Assembly: GCA_973895155.1 (NCBI GenBank) | Contig: OZ316898.1 | Span: 1,426,001 to 1,490,000 of the forward strand | Direction: 5' to 3' | Source of the DNA: Marsupella aquatica | Taxonomy: Eukaryota; Marchantiophyta | Length of the DNA: 64,000 nucleotides | Shown: positions 44,614 to 56,681 of the stretch, one piece after another | Numbering within the stretch: the stretch's first letter is position 1 | Layout: each line of letters opens with the position of its first letter | The notes under the pieces: generated by a model | Database searches by the model: none | What the model was told of the DNA's origin: nothing | Seen by the model: only the letters and a program-made list of their open reading frames with translations | Made by a program: the position numbers and the translations under genes

Positions 44614-47135
44614 CTATTTATTAAGGACAGTATCCTTCTCTGTAGGGCTATCTAGTAGCTCATACAGCATAATTCCTGCAGCTACACTAACATTCAAACT
44701 ATCCACAGCAGACGGCCCTGAGATCAAGCCTGACTCTGTCCCTCTCCTCCCGGTCTCCTCATCCTCGTCAAGATCCAAGTCGGATTCCTCGAAATCTTGG
44801 GCTACGAAATCGTACTTTGGTCGTTCATTGCCGGTTGAAACACCAGCAATTGAAACCAGCTGTTCACAAGATCGTTTCACATTGGTTCGTAAACCCTTTC
44901 CCTCACTCCCCAGCACTAAGATTGTGGCTATCCCATGAGGAAGCTGGCGAACAGACACAGACGCAGCCTCTGCTGATGCACCGACAACCCGCCAACCATA
45001 CTCCTTACATTTATCAAGAAATCTCACCATGTTCTTACAGAATAGCACCTCCATGACTTCCATGGCACCTGCACTGGCCTTGCTTACGACTCCGCTGAGA
45101 GGGGCAGAATTCTTGGCACACACAACAACACCTTCTGCCCCCAGAAAGTACGCAGACCTTAAGATCGCTCCGAAGTTCTGGGGATCTGTCACCTCGTCAA
45201 GCGCAACCCACACAGGAGGCTTATTGTCTTGATATACAGGAGGGTCTAGCGCATCCACTGGAATCAGTTCTAACGGTGACGCATCTAGAATTAAACCTTG
45301 GTGGGGCCGATTGTCGACAAGCATGTTAAGGTCGTGCTTTGAAGCCTCCTTGACGGTCACTCCCATGCCTCTGGCCATTTTCTCGATGGCTGTGACGGCT
45401 GCCTTATCCTTTCTCCTTCCATTTCCTATATTGAGGAGAAGATTTTCCTGCATATATAGAGTGTAGAATGTCCTCCGAGAGATTTGCAGGGCACTAATGA
45501 TGGGAGCTACCCCATACAGAGCCTGGCCTTCCACCGGTAAAGGAGGAGAATACTCTCTAGCTTGCCATCGCCGGTCATCTCCAAAACCTGCCCTGTCATT
45601 CTGTCCTATGGTGTAGTCTTTGCCCCAAGAGCTTTCTGGCTTCTTTCCTCTAGTTTGCCAGTCACTTCCACTTCGGCCACTGTATGCCCCACCGTCTCTA
45701 GACCTATAGGCTTTGGCAGCAGGCCTTTGCCACTTATCAGTCTGGTTTCTCTCTGCTCCATAACTGGGTCTTCTCTCAACATCCCTCCGCTCTGTGTCTG
45801 CAAACTCCAGATTCCGCGACCTACTAGTCCTGCCATTTCCATCCCCTTCATATGCATCCGCGTTGCCACGGAAATCTTGTCGCTCCCTGTTCACTCGGGA
45901 TTTCCACTTTCTCACCCCTGCATCCAAATTCACGTATGTCAGCACTTAGAATAGTTCTCTAAACTCTGAAGACTAAACCCTGCAACACATCAGATGGTCT
46001 AGGGAGTTTGGACAACTAAACCCCAAACCCCGCGGTATACATGATCACACGAGAAATTCACCTGAACCATTTTCGCGATTAATGACTGAACCTTAAACCC
46101 CTGGGTTGTCCATGCTCAAATTGTACCCTCTCGAAAAAATGCTCACATCACAAACGCGAGAAAGTTTGACAACTAAACCCTGATATCTACATGCTCACAT
46201 CAGAATTCCACCCTGAAGCATTTATCACAGTTAAATTTCACGTTTGACATCAAGGTTTATCAGCAATGCATTCAATTTGTATGAGTTCGCTGACTAAACC
46301 CTAAAGAGTGAATGCTAACATCAGGAGTCCGAGAGAATTGGACTGCATAGGGCGTGTCAGCCGATAAAGGAGGCAAAAATCCTCTGGAAGTAAGATGCCA
46401 TTTTAAAGACAAGCGACATAAAATACGGCATCGGTTCCAGCATTTCAAAGGTTCTCCTAAAAACCTTAACACACTGCCGAAATTTCCACTATTACCACAT
46501 CACTACAGAAGAGGAAAGAGCATCCGGCAAAAAAGTCCGATAGGTAGACAATAACAGGTTTCCATCTTCATCCAATTTCTCTGTGAAGTTCATTGATCAC
46601 TCCACACAGTTTGCAGTTTAAACTCAATCATGGAGGTTGTTTAAACAGAAATCTTCAGGTCGTTCAGGTCCCAGGAGAGAGGTATGGGAGTCGCCATTTC
46701 CATGAATCGCAATTCGCGCCGCTGCTCAATCATTCCTAAGTGGCCAACCAGTTGGAGTCTCTGGTCACAAACCACGTCTATTTCGCGACATACAAGCTGC
46801 TGGCACATCTTACCTGCAGATTTCGAAGAAGGTGTTACTTCCTTCACCCCGTCCTCGGAGAAGTAAGAATCCGCAGCCTCGTCCCAGCTGGTCTTCTGCC
46901 CGCCGCTCCTGGCGAGCGAAGCGTGAGTGCTCGCAGCTCTCGGCCTGCTCTGGATGGAGGTTTCCAGAAGAGTGGTGAGAGATCTAAACGATCGAATTGT
47001 CAAACGACTGCTCTCCGAGCTCCAGAACAACAGATTGCTCTTGCTGCTGCAGCTTCTGGGGAGTGAATTAACGGCAATGTTGGGCCCTGAAAGAAAAGAG
47101 CGACTGATGCCGAGGGACATCGCAGCCACCAGCAT
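44614..47135 (-). CDS. MRM1: SpoU-family rRNA 2'-O-ribose methyltransferase
   Basis: Two exons, 46814-47135 and 44614-45917, separated by an 896-base GT..AG intron with matching phase, 541 residues. It should transfer methyl from S-adenosylmethionine to a ribose 2'-OH in organellar large-subunit rRNA, as MRM1 does for the mitochondrial 21S/16S rRNA. The N-terminus (MLVAAMSLGISRSFLSGP, rich in S/R, no acid for 70 residues) looks like a mitochondrial or plastid presequence. A long Arg/Asp/Gly-rich linker follows. The substrate-binding domain starts near 240 (LYGVAPIISALQ). The knotted catalytic domain shows motif 1 NFGAILRSAYFLGAEG near 355, motif 2 LVLGSEGKGL near 441 and motif 3 SLNVSVAAGIMLYEL near 514. 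An acidic insert (EESDLDLDEDEE) sits between motifs 2 and 3. Start: ATG at 47135, or 47120 (MSLG). Confidence 0.88.
45918..46813 (-). other. intron of methyltransferase with telobox-like repeats
   Basis: The donor is TGCAG|GTAAGA and the acceptor GGATGCAG|GGGTGAG. On the plus strand the motif (GAC)ACTAAACCC(T) recurs near 45971, 46011, 46172 and 46292, each followed within 40 bases by ATGCTCACATCA-like sequence. This gives a degenerate repeat of roughly 80 bases with similarity to plant telomere-type AAACCCT. Confidence 0.6.
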
Positions 47136-48627
47136 CGGATTGCACTACTGTGTACAGCGCCCGAGAACTAATTTCATTTACTCCGTGAGCTCCAAAATCG
47201 CTCGCAAGACGATTCTGAGTGCGTGGGGAATGTGAACAATTTGGTCACAGAAAAACTGCAGCGTTGCTCCTCTGGTTTGGTGGGAACCATAAGCTCCCAT
47301 GTGGTCCTCGTGCTAAACCTTGTTCTCCCATAGGGGCTCTGAAGCTCGAATGGGTTTTATGGAAAAGTGCCTTGAACTAGGATGGTATAGATGAATTGGG
47401 TGGGGGCTGGGAGAGTTTATGCTTGCGTTTCATTGGAAGTATACGCTCCAATGCTATTCCCAGGCCAAACCTTTTTCTCCCATACGCTCCACTGGGATTT
47501 TTATGGAAATGTGCCTTCAGCTAGGATGACATGGATTTCTTGGGTAGAAGCTGGAGAGTTTCTCCTCTTCTTCACAGGAACTATAATCTCCGATAGGATG
47601 CCGATGCTAAAGCTTTGGCTCCCATAGTATTTCTTAACCTCACATAGGATTTTATGGAAACGTGGATTTTACCTAGCAGAATGAATTTAGAGCACAAAAT
47701 TTCATTGTCACCCAAGGAATATTTTGGGACCGTTCATTGTAAACTTTCCTCCTTCTCCTTCTTTACATATTGATTTTCATATTTACTAGGGTTACCAATT
47801 CTTTTGATATTGATGCCTGGATGCATCTAAAGATTTGCTGATAGCCTTGGATGGACTTGGTCAACTGGGATGGACTACATAGAAATGTTGAAAATTTCCT
47901 CAAGTAGACTCTTCCCCTAAAGATTGAAAGACCACTCAATTTGAAATCTAATTGGTGACTGAGGTGTCAGCTTTTGAGCTGGATTTCTCCACAGCCATTC
48001 AATGTTTCAAGACCCCTTTTAGGTCATGAGAATGGGCAACAAATAAGCTTTTCAACAAAACAATTTTCAATGGGATTCCTTGATCTTTATTTTATATATC
48101 CATGCAATAGCCGCATCCTCCTTTCTCATTCCACTTAAACAGCTGGGCTCCTTTGGTTACCATGTGCCCGGCCAAAGCTAGCCTGTATACACTTCTATAT
48201 CACGACTGTAAGGTTGTGGGAGATTGGGATACTGTGAAGTTGTAATGTCAACTATGGGTGCCTATTAGACATTCATTGGACCACTTGAAACTATAATTGC
48301 ATTTACGTTGCAAATGGATGCAAGTAGTGTAAACCATCAGATGCAACTCTAGTGTAATCCATCACAATGATACTTCAGGACACCCCAAAGCTACTCACAA
48401 GCATACAGCAGCCACTCATGAGTCCCACTACTCATGAACAATGGATGCCTCTATGCCCCTCACTACATTATAGATTCTCTGCATCATTTGAGGTTTGAAA
48501 GATCAAAGTAACTCCCCAAATTCCAAGAGTTTTCCAAGATGCTTTTGTGCCCCTCTCTACATTGGAATTCTCTCTCTTGGAATTCTTTCTTTCTCATCAT
48601 GGTATGTGGAAACTTTATTGTGGCAAG

Positions 48628-48830
48628 AAGCCTCCCTAGCCATTGGATCATGGTGACATTTTTTCCAAGAGGCATGCATTGTTTGTGAGTTCCCACTCTT
48701 TCTTTCTCTTGGTCTATTTATGAATGTCATTCTGGGCGAGGAGCCTCCCTAGCCTTTGGATCATGGTGACATTTTTTCAGGGGCCAGAAGCTTCCCTGGC
48801 CATTGGATTATGGTGACAGTTTTTCCTAAT
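48628..48830. repeat. three copies of a 40-bp segment
   Basis: AGCCTCCCTAGCC.TTGGATC and the following ATGGTGACATTTTTTC occur at about 48628, 48741 and 48788, with the third copy more diverged (CTTCCCTGGCC). Confidence 0.75.
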
Positions 48831-48886
48831 CATGAGATGGTCCTAAAGGTATCATTAACTGGGCACTTTTTCCCCACCCAACCTGT

Positions 48887-49016
48887 CACTCTCCTTGTAG
48901 CTTGTACACTCCTTGAGAGTGTACGTGACACCCCTACTTTGCAGTGTTAGACACTCTCCTTGTAGCTTGTACACTCCTTGAGAGTTTACGTGACACCCCT
49001 ACTTTGCAGTGTTAGA
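48887..49016. repeat. 65-bp tandem duplication, near-identical
   Basis: CACTCTCCTTGTAGCTTGTA starts at 48887 and 48952. The copies differ at about one base in 65, indicating a recent event. Confidence 0.88.
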
Positions 49017-49220
49017 CAGACTTCACGCTGTGTCTGACTGCTTTGCTGAACTCACATATGCTGAACATCACTTAGTATTGACAAAGCCTTGTGACGCCCA
49101 GGTATTACGCTAGATACACATGATTGGCTTCTTCACAAAGTGTGCTGCTATTCAGTAGCTTCCATACCTGTGTCATGTCATCATTCTGCCCTGGCAAAAT
49201 CTAACCGTGAGTATTCGTAT

Positions 49221-49430
49221 CACAGTTTCTTGCATAATTATACATGATTGGCTACTTACAAAGTCTGCTGCTAGTAAGATTGGAATCCTTCTTTTCACAG
49301 ATTCTTGTATAATTATACATGATTGCCTACTTACAAAGTCTGCTGCTAGTGAGATCCTGTCATGTCATCACTCTGCCCTCACAGAATGTAGACCGTGTCA
49401 TCAGCCCTCACAGAATGTAGACCGTGACTA
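49221..49430. repeat. adjacent 75-bp and 28-bp tandem duplications
   Basis: CACAG.TTCTTG.ATAATTATA occurs at 49221 and 49296 together with GCTACTTACAAAGTCTGCTG. Directly after, GCCCTCACAGAATGTAGACC occurs at 49375 and 49403. Confidence 0.8.
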
Positions 49431-49792
49431 TTCCCATTCAAAGTAATCTATCTTATCACAAAGTTTCTTTCTACTCCCTGCTACTTCTCAGGTAGTTTAG
49501 AAGAGCTCCAACCCGAAGTCATTCTTGTGCTTCCTTCAACTCATTGCCTCAGCTGTCTGTGTGCTCGCGCTTCCTTCCATTCACTCCCTCGGCCGTGTGG
49601 GTGCACGAATGACAAATCCCTCACCTCAGCAATCACTTCAAAGAGCCAACCACTTTCTTAAGAGTGATGAACAACATCGTTCATGCTATGTTGTGGGTGG
49701 CTTGGAGTCAATCAGGATGGGGTCCAACTGCATCAAGAGGTGCTGCCTTTGACGTTGCTTGAAGGAAATAATATCGAGCTCGAGTGTCCCAA

Positions 49793-52700
49793 TTATGTAT
49801 CCAGCAGAGAGTGAGCCTTCTGGAGCACGTTCTCATCAGTGAATCCGAACTTCTTCCACACGTCCAGGTATCCTCCACTGGCACCAAAAGTGGTCACAGC
49901 GAGAATGTCTCCTGCAGGACCCACATACTCTCTCCATCCAAGGGGAGATGCAGCTTCCACTCCCAAGCGCTTCGTGACGGAAGGAGGAAGAATCTTGTCC
50001 CGATACTCTTGAGGCTGCGCATTAAACAGCTCCCAGCTGACAAGAGACACCACTCTTGCTTTCTTTCCTTCTTCTCTCAGCTTGATTGCTGCCTTTTCGC
50101 AGAGGATAAGCTCTGAACCGGTGCTGATGAGGATGATGTCAGGAAGCTCACCCTCCTTGGTGTTGTCACTGATCACATAACCCCCATTGGCAACCTTCTC
50201 TGCGGAGGATCCTGCCAAGTTTGCCTCGACCTTCTGTCTAGAGCACGAGATCACAGTGGGAGCGGTCCTTCGCTGGATTGCAATCTGGTAAGCACCAGCC
50301 ATCTCGTTCCCATCTGCTGGTCTCAAAACGACCATTCTTGGAATGGCTCTCAGTCCAGCCAGCTGCTCTACTGGTTGATGGGTTGGTCCGTCTTCACCGA
50401 GTCCAATGGAGTCATGAGTGAGGATGTAGATGACTCCAGCTTCGCTCAGAGAGGCCAGGCGCATGGAGTTTTTCATGTAATCACTGAAAATGAGGAATGT
50501 GGCTGCAAAGGGAATGAGGTTACTGCCATGAAGGGCTAGACCGTTTGAAATGCCTGCCATCGCATGCTCTCGAATACCATAGTGAATATTTCGACCCCAT
50601 GGAGTCTCGGGTGAAAAAAAGTCCATTTCTTTCAAGCTAGCCTTTGTGGAGCTGGCCAGATCTGCACTCCCTCCCACTAGTCCAGGTATCACTTTTCCCA
50701 GAGCGTTCAAGCACGTCTCTGAATATCCTCTCGTTGCGTCCACTGGGTCAGACTCTTGCCATCTCTGGATGCAATCAAATCATATACTAGTGAGATGATG
50801 ATCCAAATTCGAATCCCAATAATCCCAAATAATTATTGAGCTGATAGGCACAAAGAGCGGCATATTACCGAAGTGGGACTTTAAGACAGGAAACTGTTGC
50901 AGGGTTGTACTCACCGGCAGGGCCTTCTCCCAATCCTTAGGTAAAGTCCCACTCACGAGGCTCCGGAATTGTTTTCCTTCCTCAGGATACTTCTTCTCAT
51001 ACTCGTTTACCAAAGCGTTCCATTCCGCCTCCAATTCGGCACCGTCCTTCGCAGTCTTTTTAAATTCCCTGAAACCGGCCAATTCTTCTAAAATGAGAAG
51101 TCTCGTAAAATGTAACTATGATTCTAGTCAATTGAAATGAACAAAGCCTGAAAAGGGTTCACTTCCTCCAGAACTGGAGGATGAATTAAAGTGTCGTTGA
51201 AGTGCAAAGATTGAGACAACTCCCAAAGCACACAATGTGCCAAAAGTCCTCGAATGAATTCAAAAATCAAATACACTTTAGCGCCCAGGTGTAGAAGCCT
51301 TACTCGTAGACCATAGGGATGATATGGAAGTCATCACGACCTGACCAGTTCAGCTTCTCTCTCATTTGCTTCACATCATCCTCAGCAAATGTCCCATGAT
51401 GAGCTTTGCTAGTGTTCTCTTTGACTGAGGGACGTCCAATGCGCGATTTTACCTGCTCAAATCCATTCCTTCCCGATTAGCCGTCCTACCCACAAATGCG
51501 AACAGCACTTCTTTCAGCTAGGATGAAATGCCACGAAGAGAATCTTCCTACAATTTTCACATCTTAAGCATCATTAGTGTTCCCAGTCGTTGCACAACTT
51601 ACTCACCAGTTGCGATTTCACCTAACGCAACTGGTGATAACGCAACAGTTGTCAACGCACCATAAGAATTATGTCACAGCACTTTAGAAAGAAGAATTTT
51701 AAGACGCTGATATGGGAAGCCACGGAACAAACTTATGATGTGCAAAAAGTTCTTCTCCAATGGACTTCCCAACTATTTTTGAAACCAACCCTCGCATACA
51801 TCGTGTGTTAACAACTATCAAGAGCTTGTGACAAACCTGAATGAAAGTTGGCTTCCCGCTCTTAAGTGGACCCGTCAGCAATATTTGTTTTAAATGTTTC
51901 AAGTTGCTGTAGATGTCATCCACCACAATAACTTCCCATCCTAGAGCTCTGAACCGAGCCCCCACATCCTCAGTGAAGGCAAAGGAAGTGCTTCCGTCAA
52001 TCGTAACTTTATTGTCATCGTAAATCACCGTCAGCTTGTTCAATTTCCACACACCCGCCAAAGAAGCTGCCTCGTAAGAAATTCCCTCCATAGCACACCC
52101 ATCACCCATGACGCAAAACCTGAAAAGTGTGGTGAAACAGCAAAACAGCTATAAGATGCTCGTGTAGGGCAAGTTCTGTAAGATGCTTCCGTAGAGCAAC
52201 TCTCACGATTAGTTACAGCAGTAAGGAGAGTGGATATAGTGAGTTCCAACTGCTGGCTATCCCGTGTACGCGAGTAGAGCTACCGTTCTGGGCCAAACTT
52301 TATTGACAAGGAGGTTTGGCACGTCTCTAAATATTTATGGTAGAGCACACGTCCTCTACGTAGGATTTTCTTCTTAATCTCGTTTCAATTCGATCACGGC
52401 GCTCGCTGGAATTACTCATTTTGCCTTAGTTTTCTTCTCATGACCAACTGCATCCTAGACAGGTATGTTCATACGTTTCACGGAACGGACACTGCTAAAG
52501 AGAATCTTACGTGCGGTGATCTATAACGTCCAAATCAGGTTTGTTGAATCTTGCAGCCAGATGCTTCTCTGCCAGAGCAAGACCAACAGCATTTGCCACT
52601 CCTTGCCCAAGAGGACCTGCGTATATTTAGGGAGATTCAGGCACAGAATTAATCACAAGAATACTTGCTCCACGTTTGAACCACTCGCCTCGCCTGCTCC

Positions 52701-54008
52701 CCTATATCTTTGACACATGTATGGAAACGCAAAACAAAAATGTGCGGGTCCCAATGAAATGGTTTCTTCATCCCCTCGCTGGAAACGGTGATGAAGGCGA
52801 AACAAATATTCAATCACTCGTTGCTTGTTCGCAATTACTAGTAACTTTAGCACATAGAAACAAACAAAGCCTCTGTCAGAGCTCTCACCAGTGGTAACTT
52901 CAATCCCCGGAGTTGTAGTGTTCTCTGGATGACCAGGAGTCTTGCTTCCCAGTAGGCACAATCTTTTCAAGTCCTCCACCTGTAGAATCAATTACAAACC
53001 TCCTTGTGTAAAGGATCCATCCACCCATCACGACTGACACAAAGTCAACATCAATTATGCATTTAGAAGAAATTAATTACAGAAAGCAGCGTCTTCAGTA
53101 ACTTTGTAGTGACCAAAATGGGCACGATGGTTACCCAGAAACATAAGAAAATAAATTTAATCTTGAAAAAACAGATGAGAAAGAAAGATGGACCTCGATA
53201 CACATATATGTGTTTAGGAAGTGTGACACAATCAGGTGAGAACAAATCGAGAAAAACTGCATAAGTGACACATTGAAGAAGGATCTCGAGAGAAACTGAC
53301 CTCAACTCCAAAGCCGGCCAGATGCAAGCAGATATATTGTAGGAGGCACCCATGCCCTGCACTCAATACGAACCTATCTCGATTCAACCACCCTGGATTC
53401 TTGGGGTTGTACCTCATGGCATATTTGTAAAGGGTGTATCCAACTTCCGTAATGCCCAGTGGAAGCCCTGGATGTCCAGCCTTTGCAGTGTTCACTGAAT
53501 CAACCACCAGCATCCTCATGTTATCTACACATCTCCTGTCAATCTGTGTTTGGACCCACAAGGGATCGTTCCATAGGGTCTTATCATCTCCACCCTCCTT
53601 CTCGCTAGCCAGAGTTAACTCGTCCTTCCAGGCCTGGATCCACTCGGGGCTAAGCTCTGGAGTATCAACCATCGTTCCCCCATTCAAGCCCCCAGGCTGT
53701 CTGCCGTTCCCAACGGTTTTGGTCTCAACAGGAGAACCTTGCTCTGACGCTTGGTAAGCAGCTCGAGCTCCAGCTGCTCTTCGTGGTCTACATTCTCTTG
53801 GCCCTTTCGTGGTATACCCAATACTTATCGTACTTGTCAGTGCCATATTCTGACCCGTTTTGATCGAATGGCTGGAGCCTCGTCGGTGCTCCATGAAAGA
53901 GGTGGCACTTAAACGACCAGGAGATGATTTGGGAAGCTGTTGTGGTCTACCGATATTGCACCAATCTTTCTTCCCCAAGAGACAAGAGGACGTCGGAAGC
54001 GCCATCAT
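49793..54008 (-). CDS. TKL: transketolase, probably plastid-targeted
   Basis: Thiamine-diphosphate enzyme moving two-carbon units between sugar phosphates in the Calvin cycle and pentose-phosphate pathway. Coding exons: 53301-54008, 52889-52979, 52511-52616, 51837-52119, 51304-51452, about 50915-51101 and 49793-50764, about 831 residues. Landmarks in order: [75 protein letters not shown] with [10 protein letters not shown] (cofactor binding), YGIREHAM (catalytic Glu), [16 protein letters not shown] and LVSWELF. The N-terminal 100 residues are S/T/R-rich like a transit peptide. The start at 54008 (MMALPTSS) is chosen because an acceptor at 54072 lies below the ATG at 54080. Exon 6: the phase fits an acceptor at 51101, not the better-looking one at 51087. 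The first active-site loop ([15 protein letters not shown]) is unlike usual plant forms, so this may be a divergent paralogue. Confidence 0.93.
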
Positions 54009-54072
54009 GTAAACGTCCGACGATAGAAAACTTGTAAAGAAAATGGTGACGAGCTGCCAGACAAATGGGGTA

Positions 54073-54466
54073 CTGCACATGAAGAAAACTTTGATCTTTC
54101 AGAGACGCAGGGAAATCTCAACATTGACGATTAGTTCGTTCAAAGTACAGTTAGTCCCATATGGTAAGTAAAATCGCTATCATTCAATAAGGCTGCAAAA
54201 CTAGATCATAGTCACAGTTCAAGAATGAGAACTCACTCACCATATAAAGTGAATGATTCTATCCAGACACTCTGTGGATCCTTAAAATGCAGCTTCAAGT
54301 AAACATTGAGCAATCAGTGACTCAATCATATGCCAGATTGAAGCAGAGTCACACAAATTGAGAGGGAGTAAACTGAGACTCCGGTGTAACTTGAGCTAAA
54401 GTTCCTCGCGAGGCATACAGGAAAGAACGACTGGCCATCAAACAAGGGAAATCTTTGCATACTCAC
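54073..54466 (-). other. 5'UTR intron of transketolase
   Basis: The donor AAGGAG|GTGAGTATG lies at 54466 and the acceptor TTCATGTGCAG|TACCCC at 54073, giving 394 bases. It removes an upstream ATG at 54080, so translation should begin at 54008 or 54005. Confidence 0.65.
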
Positions 54467-54760
54467 CTCCTTCTGTAGTGCAGTCAGCAGCCAGCCAGCC
54501 AACTCGATCAGATAGAAGCTAGTTTTACTTGATTTGCACAGTGTGCTCCTTCCGTCCGCAATTCAACAGCCAGCCAGCCAGCTAGCCAATGACCTCTATC
54601 GATCAGATACTTGGACGTTTCACTTGACCTGAACAGCAAGCAAACTCCTTCAGCAGTTGCTGCAACGAAATCAGGCCAAGGAAGGCGAGAGAAAGAATCC
54701 TCCAGTCAGGAAGAGATCGAATGAAGGCAAATCTTACTAGGGGCACACAACCAAGAGATG
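54467..54760 (-). promoter_or_regulatory. transketolase 5'UTR/promoter with imperfect duplication
   Basis: A roughly 100-base imperfect tandem duplication carries CAGCCAGCCAGCCA, GATCAGATA..., TTTCACTTGA.. and CTCCTTC at about 54490-54550 and 54570-54655. It sits in or just upstream of the 5'UTR exon. A regulatory role is inference. Confidence 0.35.
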
Positions 54761-56681
54761 GACGAGAGACTACTCAGGGGTTCTGAAGCCAATGACAGTT
54801 TTGATGCATGGGTAACGCTGAGTCGAAGTGGGTGCCACAGACCCAAGCTAGGCTGCATGCAATTGGAGCATTCACAGTAGAGGAGGAGAGCAGAGACGCG
54901 AATGTGCTCAACGGACTGCACAGAGAGAGACACGAATCGAGTGTCAAAGAGGAAGAAATCATTTACAGCATTGCCAAGTGGGCACTTCAAATTCTCGCCA
55001 CATGGCTTCGTCGTGTCCCCCATATCACGGTCCGTATTATGGCACGAGGCCTTTGATCTCACGTCGGAGGAGGATTGGAGCTGGGAATGGGACGACCTTG
55101 GAAGCAGAGGGAGAATTCTAGACGGCTTTCATTGGGTCCCCTCTCTTTTCCTTCTGACTGCCACTTTTTGAAGTACTTTTGAGTACTTTATGGGTACCCA
55201 AAAAGGCACACTTTTGGGTCTAACAAAAGCTTTATGGGCACTCATAAAGTAGCACTTTATGAATTCTCTTTGTTGTGGTGTAGTACTCTTTGCCTTGTTT
55301 TTATTTATTTATTTTTATAAACTCTTTACCTTGTTTTGTTGGATCTCTTTGGTCTTCTTGGGGCCTTTTCCCTCTCCTCTTGTCTCCTTTTGGGTTGCTT
55401 TGCCTTTGGGGCCTGTCTCCCAGTTTGAGGCCTTTGTCCTTTGGCATTGTGATTGATACATGGCTACTAGGGAAAAGCAAGTATTTATACCAAATTGCTT
55501 AGAATAAATAAAATATATTTTCAAATTATTATTATTAAGGGGAATGTATGAATCCCCACAGAAAGGGAACAGTCAATCACAAAATTTGAACGCAAAATCT
55601 ATAAGTCACTATTCAAGTGAGCTGCCACACACCCATGCCTCTCTGGGCTGCTTAGAATATTCTTAAATTTGGTATCTTGTTTTTTTAATGGTTTGCAAGC
55701 ATTCTCAAGTATTTGTAAGTCTGGTCCAGGATTTTGCACTAACCTGATTGATCCTAGGTATTACGTGCTCTTGTCAATCAGGCTACCCTACTGTCTTCCT
55801 GTTTTGTGCATTACAGAAATAACTCATAAAATCTTGGACCAGATTTCCATGATACTCAAACCCCCTCTCAAAGGAAAGGAGAATAATTGTGAGGCTTATG
55901 GGAATTGGATCTCCCGATTTTGCTTTAGAGGTCAAATACAACACACAATAGGCACTACCTGTGATCCAAAAGTAAGTGTACACTCTTCCTACTTCCAAAA
56001 CTTTTCATCAAGAAATGACCTTCAATTCCCCCCTTGAACGCATCAAGGGGATAGTCTGTTCTTGGGTTCGCTAAAAGCAGCATGGAATGGTCTTTGCAAT
56101 GAGTCTAGTATGGTCAGCTTTCATCACTGTTGAAAATGCTACAAATTCTGATTTCATTCACTATTGAGGAAGCTACAAAATTCCATAGATGACTGCTTTG
56201 TTTCCTTGCACATTTCACTCTCCTATGTAATATCTGAGCCAAAAATATGAGTTCTGTTGTGATCCATCCCAGCTGCTAAAGTCCAGACAAACACCTTAGC
56301 ATATATGGAGGTCCATCCAGGCTTAAATTTCCTGTAGCTCAGATTGTCCCATTTGGTTTTTACACTTATGACCGACTGTTTGAAGTCTGCAAATATTTAG
56401 AAATTGTAGCTCAGGTTGAGTCAAACTCTTTCCAAGGTTATACAAAGTCAGATATGTGGCAAATGTGGTCTCCTTATAAGTTCAGTTAGGTTTTACCACT
56501 TACTGAAAGAAGGTTTCAAGAATTTATAGCAAATACAAGGTTTCTTAGGGCGCGATTCATCAGATCATGTTGAAGTCTAAAACATTCCTATCTCAATGAA
56601 AGTCGAAATCCAGTACAGGCAATTTTTTTGTAAGAGGCATTTGCTTCTCATGACTGTAAAAAAGAGTGGTTCCCAACACTT
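54761..56681. other. intergenic, no gene recognised
   Basis: Short frames only. At 55165-55262 several short copies of a GTACTTTATGGGTACCC/AAAGTAGCACTTTATG-like motif form a small palindromic cluster. AT-rich elsewhere. Confidence 0.4.

Larger units (their letters stand above)
47136..49792. other. intergenic, rich in short tandem duplications
   Basis: No gene is recognised. The first part would be the promoter of the methyltransferase gene. Several local duplications lie at 48628-48830, 48887-49016, 49221-49350 and 49375-49430 and are listed separately. The final bases hold the 3'UTR of transketolase. Confidence 0.45.

Noticed and set aside
54073-54080. ATG at 54080 as the transketolase start
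   Set aside because: It sits within TTCATGTGCAG, a good splice acceptor, so it is probably intronic; the ATGs at 54008/54005 lead a better transit-peptide-like sequence.
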